Part shown: piece by piece, positions 1 through 10,755 of the stretch | Numbering within the stretch: the first letter of the stretch is position 1 | Layout: each line of letters starts with the position of its first letter | Assembly (NCBI GenBank): GCA_963930655.1 | Contig: OZ005610.1 | Span: 7,383,001-7,447,000, forward strand | Direction: 5' to 3' | From: Myrica gale | Lineage: Eukaryota; Streptophyta; Magnoliopsida; Fagales; Myricaceae | Length of the DNA: 64,000 nucleotides | Made by a program: the position numbers and the translations under genes | The notes under the pieces: model-generated | What the model saw: only the letters and a program-made list of their open reading frames with translations | Database searches by the model: none | What the model was told of the DNA's origin: nothing

Positions 1-119
1 CAAAGAACCAGATTTAAAGTTGTCTGTAAGTCCTTGGTTAGCGGGCCATTTGGATCAATGTTGCCTTTCCAGAGTGTCTGAAATGCAAAGCATCTCTTGT
101 TTTGATGAATATTGATAGT

Positions 120-296
120 CAGGGACGAAGCCAGGGGGCTGTGGCCCCTCCAAATCCCCCCAAAAATGGAGATTTTATTTATTTATTTTTCAAATTTTTT
201 TACATTGCCCACCTCCCCCCCCCCCCAAAAAAAAAACGATTAGAATATTATAATATTTTGGCCCCCTCAAAAACTAAATCCCAGCTTCGCCCCCTG
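120..296. mobile_element. hAT-type MITE, 177 bp, with perfect 8-bp target duplication
   Basis: The element starts CAGGGACGAAGCCAGGG and ends with the near-perfect inverse (CCCAGCTTCGCCCCCTG), one indel and a few mismatches apart. It is flanked on both sides by the 8-bp direct repeat TTGATAGT (112-119 and 297-304). An 8-bp duplication and CA-starting short inverted termini are typical of hAT transposons. The interior is non-coding and contains a C-run and A-run around 217-236. It probably sits in an upstream intron or the 5' flank of the CCCH gene to its right. Confidence 0.85.
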
Positions 297-304
297 TTGA
301 TAGT

Positions 305-1528
305 TGTCTGCAATGCTAGGGATCCAAAGGTGGAGGGTCATAGAGAGGTTTTGAAGCAGCTCTGGCATCTTGTTCAGTAATTTGAAAGATTCTCCGGTTG
401 CTAACGGAGGATGAACCCTTGTCAATGAGCAATTTTTTTGCCTTGGCATGCCAATGTTACAGAAAAAGCCTAAAATTGAATGCTCAATGGTTTAAGCGAC
501 TCCTTTCTAAGCATCTCAGAATTTGTTGGAACAACGATCCTTCTTTACCTGGTGGAAGTAGCCAACATTGCGCATCCTTGTTTGCGCAGCAGAATTGACC
601 ACATAGTCATCTACATGTTCTTTTTCTCTTTCTTTCAGTATAGAATTTGAAGTTAGTTTGGTATGGCACTATACATACCCAATGGAAAATCTAAACCATG
701 GTGGAGGACATATGGATGCTTGGCTGTTTGTTTTCCCCACGCCAAAGGACTGAATAATTTCTTGATGAAAAACCTTTTGAACTGGCTCTTCCAGAAACTA
801 TGCAGGATTGAATAGATGTTTATCAAGCAATTATCTAGAGGACTAGTAGAAAGATTGTCTGCAGTTCTCAGGCTTGGGGTCAAGCTGATTTGTAAAGTCT
901 GCTCTATGTGGGAGACTTTTAAGTTATGCCTTTTATTACCCTTGAAAACGTGGCCATGCACGGTATAGTTCCTATCTTGGCTTTTTCTTTGTTTGCGAGG
1001 AGCTATGGTTCTGTTTCATCTCCTAAAGGACAAAGGTCATGTCTACATTGGATCAAAGGTCATCACTGGCCAATGGCGGAATTGGGTGCTAGATTCATTT
1101 TCAGAGCAAAAGCCCCAGACATTAATGGATCTCAGGTACAATGTACTGGGATTGAGATATGCGATAATCTTTGGAATGATCTCTATCTTATGAGATAGGA
1201 GGGTCAAGATGGACATAATGAAATGAGCAAGTCGTTCTATGCATATTTGGTTTTGGTGGACTTTCTCTGAAATCTTCTTCCTTCCTTTGTGTATTCCTTG
1301 AAACTTTAGTTTGCTTGTATGTATGCGAATGACTTCATAATTTCTAGTCGGATATAAATTCAGAACAACAGGTTAACGAATTTTCTTTGCTGAAGTATAT
1401 TTAACTACTGTTTCCCTTTCTACCAGATTTAGTTGCTCGTGTGTGATTTAACGAGGACCAAGCATCTTACGAGATTCCTATTTATGATGTTATCCTTTCT
1501 TCTACTATAATGACACTTTCTCAATCAG
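305..1528 (+). other. Probable upstream intron or 5' region of the CCCH zinc-finger gene
   Basis: No coding exon could be recognised here. The CCCH family has a short first coding exon of about 20 codons ending just before the VRLFLSEES motif. I could not find that exon in 1-1528, so it probably lies left of the window and this stretch is intronic. Short open frames here show no family resemblance. Confidence 0.45.
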
Positions 1529-3026
1529 GTTAGGTTGTTCCTATCGGAGGAATCACCTGCACAAGTTGGGTTGGGTGCTCAAGATCACCTTCAAGCAAAG
1601 ACATCGTTGGTATTGCCTTCAACTGGACCAGGGTCTGAGGATAATCTGCCCCCTGGCTTTGAAGGAGCTTATCCTGCTAACCAGTTGCAGGTTCAGCTGT
1701 CCCAGATTCCTCTAATCAAATGGAGATCTCCTCCCCGGGTATATTAGGCTTTTAGGAGTTTCTATCCCAAATTTTTCCTTGTATTTTTAATATGAATATT
1801 GCTAGTGAAATCAATTATAAAGTTTCATTTCAGCTCATTGCTTTATTTCTTTGTTATATTGAATTCTACAGTTTGTGCTGGATTTCACTTGGCAAGTGGT
1901 TGCTGGGGAAGAAAGCAAAGATAGCGAAGTTCAAAGTCAGAGGGAGATGAGAATACTGGAAGCTGTTTATCCACGTCCCTCTGCCATCCCTCCAAAGTAT
2001 GATACTCGTCTTTCCTATTAAAGCTTTTTCTCTTGGCTTATAGTCTTTCTTGTACTGAAATAGATTTTCATGTCTCCATACAGCCCCCCTGTTTCAGCGG
2101 ATGCAGAAGACTCAATTCACAATGACGAGCAAACTCTTTTGATACCCCTTACTCCAATTGAAGATGATGAAGTGGCAGTAGATATATCAGCTGATTCGAT
2201 AGCACCATTTAATGTTTCCATAAGCCAACAGCCACCACTGTTGGTTCCTGGTATTCCATCTCTGTCCCGATGTAGTTTACCTACCAATGCGAATTCTCCA
2301 GTCCAGAAGCCACCTGCTGGAATGGTTGTTGGTGCAGAACCTGATGTTGTAGCATCTGCGTCTGCTGCCTTTAATGCAGTTGCGAAGAGCAATGAGCATG
2401 GGAATCTGGTTGACCCTGAATTGCTCTTTAAAATTCTTAACAACCCAAAAATGATTGAGAAATTGGTTACAGATTATGGAATGGTCACTAACACACAGGA
2501 CATACCCAAGCCAAGTTCACCTCCAGTGGTTCCGTTAGAGCAACATAGTGTTGCCATTGGTCGAACGGTAACCAGTGCACCATCATCAGCTACTTTATTA
2601 GGTGGAGCTTTCCACCCTCAGCAAAATGGGGTTGGATTCGGACATCCTAATCCACGACTTCCTCCACCCCCAGTCATCCCGGTTCCGTCTGCACCCTCTG
2701 TTGGAGCTCCTCCAGCAAAGGATATCAACTATTACAAGAGCTTGATACAGCAACATGGAGGAGAAAGACAAGAGGCCCTTCCACAATATGGTAACCGACA
2801 GAATCACCAGGCAGGAGCAAACCAGGAATTAGTAAATAACCACAAACCAAGAGATGTGAGGCCCAAAATAATGAAACCTTGCATATACTTCAATAGTTCA
2901 AGGGGATGTCGGCATGGAGCGAACTGTTCATACCAGCATGATTCTTCGTTCCAGCAGCGGGGTGGTAATGTGTCTGAGGTGCAGAGTGTGAAGAGAATGA
3001 AAATGGATAGGGAAATCAGCAGTTAG
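1529..3026 (+). CDS. CCCH zinc-finger protein, C3H6 type (3' exons only)
   Basis: Three exons join in phase: 1529-1738, 1872-1996 and 2084-3026 (stop). The first encodes VRLFLSEESPAQVGLGAQD and a PPGFEG motif, the second FVLDFTWQVVAGEES and REMRILEAVYPRPSAIPP, both characteristic of the plant family of Arabidopsis zinc finger CCCH domain-containing protein 6. The last exon encodes a long proline/serine-rich segment and one C-terminal C-x8-C-x5-C-x3-H finger (CIYFNSSRGCRHGANCSYQH), followed by a basic tail. Such single-finger proteins are expected to be nuclear and RNA- or DNA-binding; the specific target is unknown. The N-terminal exon appears to be outside the window, so the gene is partial. 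All junctions have GT/AG dinucleotides and one codon (AAC) is split across the last intron. Confidence 0.92.
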
Positions 3027-3564
3027 TCTCACTCCTGAATGTACATTTTCCAGATGGAATGGCTAATTGCAGCTCTCTTTGTTTAAGTTCTCTTTTTTTG
3101 TCTTGGTTTTCTCAAAAGATTGGTTAATTTTAGCGTTCCCTTTTCTTTCGTGAAAAATTATGATTGGAAATTATGATGAGAGCTTTGATGTGATGATCAA
3201 TTCGGATATAAGTCGATGCGAGTGAAGTTTTTGTTCTTCATGCTGCGGTTTACATTGAATAGTTGCAAGTTGGAATAAAAGGGGTATGTAGATATGCTGG
3301 GTGCCCACTCGACAGAATAAAAAACTGGATGGGTAAGTTTCATGCCTCCGATTGGTTCTTCGGTCTTGTTACTTCACTGAATGATTTGTCCAGGTTCTCA
3401 TTGACATGCCAATTGCCAAATTCGTTGACAAAATTTTGCGGAAAAGATCTAGTTGGAATGTGCCATGGACGAGGCTTATTGCTCTGATTTCGAACATCCA
3501 GGCTCGACAGACGACAGTCAAGTCAGAAGCAGCCGCTTGCAAAAGCAAAATAAATAGAATGAAT

Positions 3565-3597
3565 TGCGGTGAGCATGGATCGAACACGCGACCTTCT

Positions 3598-3632
<35 letters not shown>

Positions 3633-3637
3633 CCCGC
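3565..3637 (-). tRNA. tRNA-Phe (GAA anticodon)
   Basis: The reverse complement folds as a 73-nt cloverleaf with A-box GATAGCTCAGTTGGGAGAG, anticodon loop CTGAAGA (anticodon GAA) and B-box GTTCGATCC, closely matching plant cytosolic tRNA-Phe. No CCA is encoded, as usual in eukaryotes. Compared with the canonical plant sequence I see one substitution that makes an A-A mismatch in the anticodon stem and one that gives a G-U pair in the T stem. It may therefore be a weak or decaying copy. It lies about 540 bp beyond the stop of the CCCH gene, on the opposite strand. Confidence 0.85.
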
Positions 3638-3921
3638 TTGGATACAGAAGTCCATTTATTTTATATCTTTCTCAAAGCTCTAGAAAGCTGTTTAATTATG
3701 GCTTTTGTATCAAAATTCAAAGTCATCATTACCATCATTACAAGATATTTTTATAGTAGTATTTTTTTTTGTTATACTACTAATTGTTCAAAGATAATGT
3801 TGGCTCAATCTTAACACCATAAGGAAGTAAAAAAGAATCGGACCGCCGACCATGGGAGTGAGTAGCCCCATAGATTTTGATATTTATATTTGCCATCAGC
3901 CGACGTCAAGAGTGAAAAATC

Positions 3922-4116
3922 ATAGGCTATGTTTGTTTAATGTCTCAAAACGTTTTCAAAACATTTCTATTCACTTTTTCATCAATTTCAATATCTTTTC
4001 ACTCATTTCAACAACTTTTAACACACTTTTAACCAATCTCAAAAGAATTTACACTACTTTCAAAAAAACAAAACACACAAAAATATATCTCAAGACCTAA
4101 ACCAAACATAGCCTAT
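3922..4116. mobile_element. Short TIR element (MITE), about 195 bp
   Basis: The ends ATAGGCTATGTTTG and its inverse CAAACATAGCCTAT bound an AT-rich, non-coding interior rich in short TTTCA/TTTTAA runs. Its appearance (GTTTG ends, CACTTTTTCA interior) resembles the other GTTTG-ended elements in this window. The target duplication is not clear. Confidence 0.6.
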
Positions 4117-4244
4117 AGATTTTAGCATATGTCTACCAACGGTAGAGGGCCCCACGATGTCCCAGGCTCGCAATTGCCTTACCTAGAAAGCTGCGTCCCT
4201 ATTGCAAATGACATACTTGGGGTCCACACCCATACGAAGTAAAT

Positions 4245-4435
4245 TTGGAATAGAAGTAGACTTGTAGTAGAAATCTACTTCCTCCATACTTCTAGTTTAT
4301 CTGAGTTTTCTCTTTATATTTTTCCCTATATATAGAGGCTTGGAATAGAAGTAGACTTGTAGTAGAAATCTACTTCCTCCCTACTTCTAGTTTATCTGAG
4401 TTTTCTCTTTATATTTTTTCCTATATATAAAGGCT
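4245..4435. repeat. 95-bp tandem duplication, two copies
   Basis: Two direct copies (4245-4339 and 4340-4435) start TTGGAATAGAAGTAGACTTG and differ at only a few bases. Each contains a small hairpin around GTAG-A-CTTGTAGTAGAAAT-CTAC and ends in a TATATATA stretch. No coding potential. Confidence 0.85.
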
Positions 4436-4503
4436 TATGTTATAGGACAAAAGACACGCGAGTATGTAAGAGCGTGAGCATTAGGTAGAGAGAGAGGAAG
4501 AGA

Positions 4504-6519
4504 AAGTGGCAGATGCAGGGGGTGCGGCCCTGGGCGGCCACCACCCATTGCATCCCCAAACAATTTTTTTTCATTTAGTTTTTTTTAATTCGTAAGTTGG
4601 CCTGGGCCTATGGGCCCGACACCCATTGGTACAGGCCAACCTCCCTAGGGGTGAGTATCGGAACGGATGAAACCGGAATGGGTCATTCCGGGGTCCATTC
4701 CGGAATTTATTAGAATGGAACCGGAACGGAACCGAAAATTTCGGTACAAAACTCCCAGTTTTGCTTTGGCCCAAAATACTTTTTAAAGCATTTTGGGCCG
4801 AAATTGGGCTTTTTATTTTTTATTTTTTTCTCATGTTGCATCAATTTCATAATTTGGTTTTTAAACATATCATGATCATCAAGACATCAAAGGAAAAAAA
4901 AATATCTCACTACATTTTGTCTCAAATAAACTAAACTATACTACAAAATTATTAATTTTTTTAAAAACACCGGAACCGGAAAATTTCGGTATTTCCGCCG
5001 AAAATTTTGGTTCCGGTTCCGATTCTGAAATTTCCATAAAATAGGTTCCGGTACCGGAATAGACCAAAACCGAAATTTCCGTTGGAAACCGGATGATTTG
5101 CTCACCCTTAGACCTCCCAATAGCAAAGGCGCAATGTTAAAAACTCATGGTACAGTTCCTCACTTGTCAATGTTCGACCATTCCTCTAACGACGTGGTTT
5201 TCACGCATGCTTGATCCAAGCCCAACGCTTTTGTGGGGCTTTGGGTACTGCATACATCCGAGGTTGTTAGTTGTTCCTATATTGGGCCTATTGCAAATCA
5301 TAGCTGAGCCTGAGTTTGGCCAGGTTCAACTTATGCATAGTGCAGAATAGGGTTTTTTTTTCCTGAGCCATAGTTCGGTGTGGCCGTGTAGGCCGGTCCA
5401 ACGTTTCTTGCATAGATGCACAAACTCTCGCAAATTGATATATAACCTATTAATTGTGTAGCATAAATTTCAGCTAACCAACATTGAAGGAAAAATAAAT
5501 TAAGTGTTACCACATTAAGAGTGAAATCCAACCTTTAAATTTATGTCATGTATCATTTTCTTGATTCATTTCAAGGGTTAAATATTAATATAATGGGTAA
5601 CTTCCTAAGAGTTAGGAGTGATGTAATCAATTAGTAATGAAACTAGTTTTAATTATATACTAATAAACCCCAAAGGCTATAGCTTAATAATTGAAATGAC
5701 GAACTTTTACTTGTGAATTGAATAGGTTTGGATATTTGTGGTTTGTGAATTTAAATATATGTGATTTGTGAAACTGTTTATTTGAATTGGATTTAATGTA
5801 ATTAGATTTGAATTAGGGATTTTGACATTTTGTGAAATTGGAGATTTTTTTGGTAGTATAATTTTTAATTAATTTGATTGTAATGTCAATTGAATGCAAT
5901 GTAATTAGATTGTAGTTTGGATTTGAATTAATTAGATTGGAATTTAGATTTTTGACTTGTGATCCATTGTGAATATGTGAATATCTACATTTAATATTTT
6001 TGAATTAAAATATTTTATGTTTCGGTTTGGTACTATAGTTTTATTTATGTTTCTGTTATGATCCAATTGATTGATTGTCTTCACTTTGTTTTATTTTGTT
6101 TAGATAATTGATAAATTTGTAATAAGAAATCCACGCAGCTTACTATAATAAATGCTTAGAAGAAGAAACTAATAAATTATCATAAATGATATCTTAGGGT
6201 TATAGAGGTTTCTACTTGAAAATTTCTAATTTTTTATTTTTTTTCAAGAATAAATAGAAAACTCACTCATATTTTTGTGGAGTTCCTACTGCTCAAACTA
6301 TCATTTTCTTATATATATATAAGATGCAAATTATTAGGATTCAATTGCCACATACAGTCTCATCAAATAGTACGTACATGTATTTTAAATTTTTAATGCT
6401 TTTAATCCTTAATTTTTGATATTTTAATTCTAGGACACTTTTTACATTACATAGGAAAAAATTGTCATTTCGCCTTATGTGTTCGTCTCTCTTCAAATTG
6501 GATCCTGGATCTGCCACTG
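4504..6519. mobile_element. Decayed hAT-like element, about 2 kb
   Basis: The left boundary reads AAGTGGCAGATGCAGGGGG and the right boundary reads, inverted, CAGTGGCAGATCCAGGATCC, matching the CAGTGGC-type termini of the intact hAT element at 15508-18548. The flanking 8-mers agree at only 5 of 8 positions, so the target duplication is degenerate or the boundaries are slightly off. The interior is AT-rich, contains a nested TIR element (4646-5111) and shows no transposase. Boundaries are inferred from termini only. Confidence 0.45.
4646..5111. mobile_element. Nested TIR element with CCGGAA-rich ends and 7-bp target duplication
   Basis: The termini TAGGGGTGAG and CTCACCCTTAG are inverted repeats, and the ends are densely filled with inverted GGAACCGGA/TCCGGTTCC-type motifs. 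The direct repeat ACCTCCC flanks it (4639-4645 and 5112-5118). No protein is encoded. It is inserted in the older hAT-like element. Confidence 0.75.
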
Positions 6520-6761
6520 GGGTGATATGACTATTCTATTGGGCGGATAAAATGATTTTCTTAAGTTTTGTTACTAAAATTGCTCTGGGGTGGACGTAGG
6601 CCAAAACACGTAATTTTTGGTGTTCCTTTCTTTCCATTTTCGTGACGCTTTTCCTAACTGTACCAATACCGTGAGCTTCCCTAGTTTTTATGTGCAATGG
6701 ATTGATGAACATCGGGCCCATTCGAATCTCGCCTTATTGTCATTGCCTGTGTAAAATCCGC

Positions 6762-6805
6762 CGCGCAACCTTTAGAGTCTATGCTCTCCCAACTGAGCCA
6801 TCCCA
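6762..6805 (-). pseudogene. tRNA-Phe-like pseudogene missing the anticodon loop
   Basis: The reverse complement reads GGGATGGCTCAGTTGGGAGA and continues with AGACT-CTAAAGGTTGCGCG. This follows plant tRNA-Phe from the acceptor stem through the variable region but lacks about six bases that would carry the GAA anticodon. The T arm and 3' acceptor strand are absent. It cannot be a functional tRNA. It lies about 155 bp upstream of the mL53 start codon, where its A-box could still attract RNA polymerase III factors (inference). Confidence 0.6.
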
Positions 6806-6866
6806 AAAGTTTGGCTTTAGTACTCTGTTTTCAATTTAACCCGGCAACAATGAGCCCTGACTAGAC

Positions 6867-6874
6867 TATATAAA
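6867..6874 (+). promoter_or_regulatory. Candidate TATA box of the mL53 gene
   Basis: CTATATAAAC lies about 90 bp upstream of the mL53 ATG. A TGGGCCC-type site II motif (read on the - strand) is near 6714-6720. Both are common in plant housekeeping promoters; no start site data supports them here. Confidence 0.45.
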
Positions 6875-6959
6875 CTCACTTATAAATTTCTAATATCCCC
6901 GCCAAGGCGTCTTTCATCAGTGAGCAAGGGAGAGAGTGAGAAAGAAAAAAGACTTGAGA

Positions 6960-9441
6960 ATGTTGAAGTTCCTCTCAAGGGTTCGGATCGAGTTCAACGC
7001 CTTGGACCCACGGGTGGCCTCGTGCATGGAATTCTTGGCGCAGTGCAATGCGCGCAATGCCAAGGAGTCCAACCCCGCTTGTCAGATACAGGTGAAGCGT
7101 CGAACCGATGACCACCCGCCCCAGATCACCGTTACTTTCGTCAATGGGGTCGAGGAAGTCTTCGACGCTACGGCCACTCCGGCCCAGACTATAAGGACTA
7201 TGATTCTTGAAAAGGGTCAGCTCCTTGAAACCGAGCAAATGTTTCGGGAAGCTGGAGAGGCCTGGCCCGTTATCATCCCTGAGGAGGAGCTCCACCAGCA
7301 CGCGCCCGGTACCAAGGTACGAACTTGTTCTCTTTCTCTGCGTAAATTTGTGGGTTGTCATGTATTTGGGTTATGTATTCCGAGTATTGGTTGAGGAATT
7401 TGGTCGAACAGTTGATATCGAGTTTTATTTCTCGAACTAGGAATCGATGGGTGGTGAATTGGTAGTTTTGTGGCACATATATGCCGGTATTTCTCATTAT
7501 TTAGTGGTTTTAATCCCTTTGCTGCTTGCATAATAATATCGGCTATTTCTCTTTGATGCATCATTTTCTAGCTTTTCTGTCGATGCTATTTGTGGCAAAG
7601 TTGGTAGCTCCTATTAGTTTCTCCCCAACTTCGACAATTGGTATACGTTGAATCTGATTCATGGCTGTAACGTCGATCTCTTTGTTGTATTGATCTTGTG
7701 GCGTCAATGATTAGAGATTCGAATCTCATATTTGTTGCGTGTGGGGGAAGAGGGTGGTATTTTAAGCTGGAGAGGCACCGAATAGTTTAGAGGTTTTGTG
7801 GAAGAAGGTAAACAGCCCTACAGATAATTGTTTCCTACCAAAAAGTGAGACGAAAGAAGACTACAGAATCGTTTGCATGCTTAATGCTGTGTCACATAAA
7901 TCGAATAATGGAGATGAATACACACCCCACGCAGTATTCCCTTGGGTGTTGAAGCTGTTAAAATCGCATATTATTTCATTAAATCAGTGTTAATTGATTC
8001 CTAAGGTGGTTCACTACATGCACAAATATCTGGTAATCTGGCGTGAGGAAGTCTTTGCATTCCTACTAATATCTCATCTCACTATCTCAAATTTTCTTTG
8101 TGGTTACAGGCTACGTAATTAGCTTGCTAATTTTTTTTTCTTTGTTGTGTTTTTAAAGCTTCCTTTGTACTATCACTTTACATGCCTCCTAACACCTAGT
8201 TGATTTTTCATTTAAAACTCTGGCATTACATTTAGGGTTTTAGTGGGTAAGTTTCATGTCTCCTAACAATTAAACCTCATTCTCTAACCTGAAGCTTTCC
8301 TTTGATGTTATAGCTTTCTTATGAAGGTTGAAAATCTGAATCCATGGGGAAGCGTTTCATCTCTGAATTAGTACTCTTGCATGTGGAGTGGGGTTTGTTC
8401 TGCATTCTATCCTCCTAATGCTGTACGTAACACCCTACCCCCCGATCCCCCCACCTCCAAGCAGCAAAGTAAGTTGTGGCTCTTGTGAGCCATGCCTTAA
8501 TCCTGATGGTTTTAGGTAGTCAATTGTACCACTCTATATAGGCATTGGAACGTACTTCTAGTAGAACAGTGTAAAAGTTGTTGTACAATAATGTATAGGG
8601 AGGGGCCCGGGCAGCCAGGCTGTTGGACATAGCCAACTCCTGAAATCCCGATGGACGTGGTTAAATATCTCTGTGATTTTATTTTCTTACACGTGTGGTT
8701 GTATGTGCTAGAAAACATGAGGTTGTCAAAGTGACCATCTATTGGTTGTTTTGTCAATAATGCAAATCACACCCATAGTGCTGCACATGAATACTTCTGA
8801 AAGTGTCCAAATCACATGTAAATTCAAAACCAATAGTCCTACAAATAATTTGTTTTGCTGTTTGTTCAAATTTGGTAGTATAGGATGTAAATCGCAGGAC
8901 TTTTCCTTCTGCATCCTAGAGGATTAAAGATGAAGGAAAGAGTGGTGTGGGGTTTGAATATAACCACATTATAGCTATAATCATCGGCCAATTATAGAAA
9001 TCATTTAATTCTCCACAAGTCTCCACATTAATGCTTTTTGATGTAGGTTACAATCATCCACAACTGAAGGCCCTTGGTCTGTGCATGCTTACTGAATTGC
9101 AGAACCATTGCCCTTTGCCTAAGCAGACAGCACATACTTTAGTTTCTTCTTTGTTGTGTCTGTGTGGTTTATGGTTGGCAGTTCTGTATCCTCTTGTGTC
9201 TGCAGCATGAGTGTAGCTTTCGCAACAGAGGATAGTCCTTTGTTTCTGTTTCTTGCTTGGTGCACCTTTGTGTGTTTTTGGGGATAAGAGAGAATTCACT
9301 TTCCATGATCAATGAAACTGACTTCTTTATTTTCTGCTTATGGCTTACAATGATTGTAATTATGGATGATGCAATAAATACTGAGGCTACCAAATGTGCC
9401 TTTTCTTTCAGCCCAGGAAAGCAGAAGAGAAGAAGCAGTAA
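6960..9441 (+). CDS. Mitochondrial large ribosomal subunit protein mL53
   Basis: Exon 1 (6960-7316, 119 codons) and exon 2 (9412-9441, encoding PRKAEEKKQ and stop) join in phase to give a 128-residue protein. I chose the ATG giving MLKFLSRVRIEFNALDPRV, which matches the start of plant mL53-like proteins; an upstream in-frame ATG at 6936 would add eight basic residues. The chain is a compact thioredoxin-like ribosomal domain with NARNAKESNP and a QITVTFVNGVEEVFDA strand-rich centre, ending in a lysine-rich tail. It is expected in the mitoribosomal large subunit; the N-terminus is basic, consistent with import. The 2.1-kb intron is long for so small a gene. Assignment rests on remembered family similarity and size. 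Confidence 0.85.
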
Positions 9442-10755
9442 CTGTATCTTGTCTAGTCTTCATGCTACATGGGATCAGTTTGGAATGGTTGTCAGAGTTG
9501 GTATTTACTGATTGAACATTTCATTTTTACAAGAAAAATTGCCACATGTGAGGCATGATTCTGAACTATGCTTTGTTTTTGTACTGTTAGCATGCTGCTT
9601 CTGCTTCACCATGGAGGCATCGGGTGTAGCGAGTTGATTTGACTGAATCCTGGCTTATGAGTCTGTGGATGTTTATAAAATTTAAATTAAACTTCTTTTA
9701 TTCATTATCTATGGTCGTTAAATGAACTGTTTTCGCATGCACAATGACAATAGGAAGAAGGTACATACTTAAGATATCAAATTGAATTATTAACGCCAGC
9801 CCTAAGAAATTCATAGGGCCCAATATTCAGCTGGGTATAAGTCTGTTCCCGGAAGACGAAGCAATAGCTCATATTGCGCGGAGAGTGGTAGCTAGTGCAT
9901 TATGTTGTTCGGGCCAATCAGCAGCCACCTCTGTTTCAGTTATAATAGGTTTCCGAGTTCTATTCAACTCCCAACAGCGTACTTTCCGCTGAAGTCCGTC
10001 GTGCCAAGAAGAAAGGGCATTGAAATTGGTCTCTACGGATGTCTCTCCTTTGCTACTCAAATACGAGAAACTTGCAGTAAAACTGATACTGGTAGATGGA
10101 TTTATTGGATGAGAATCTAGCAGTCAGTCTGCTTTTAATCGTCAAGAGTCCTGAAGAAAAAGAGAATAGTTTGTTAAAGCAGCATTCAACTTCAATGGCA
10201 TCCATGCCACATAAAGCGTGAACCGTATCAGCTAGTCATCTACGAATCAAGTGCTTTCTCGGCTGATACCAACAAGATTGGCCATCCGCAAGAAAGATTA
10301 CCTTGTCGTTAGTCAATACGCCCCCACCAAAAGATTGAAAACAAAACAAAACAGGGAGCAATTCTCTAGTCACACCAGCCCCAGACACAATTAAAGAATC
10401 TAACCAACATAGAACGTAGGAACAGCACCAGGCTCGTCTACCGTGCACAGAACGGAAAGTTTCCGGTTCAATTCCTTAATGAAGTAGAAAAACAGACAAT
10501 TTAGCCCTATAAGGCATTGAATGCAATTCCAACACTAGAAAACATATTTACAGAACAAAGCTTACTTATATGTATAAAGCCTACAAAACTCTGGTCAGAT
10601 TCGCCCTTCAAATTCTCTCTTTACGGCCATTTCTAGCTGCATTAGGATACTTGAGACAATCACTTTCTCAATTCACTTCTAGGAATTGGTACAAGATTAA
10701 GCAGCCATAAGTAAAATATGGCATTCTTGTTATGCTTCAGCATGTACAGTCTCAT
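9442..10755. other. Intergenic stretch between convergent genes
   Basis: This holds the presumed 3' untranslated regions of mL53 (+) and the TLDc gene (-). Open frames near 9869-10120 and 10236-10448 show no family resemblance. No RNA gene or repeat is visible. Confidence 0.5.

Noticed and set aside
9902-10120. 72-codon open frame between mL53 and TLDc genes
   Set aside because: No family match; likely chance in 3' flanking DNA.
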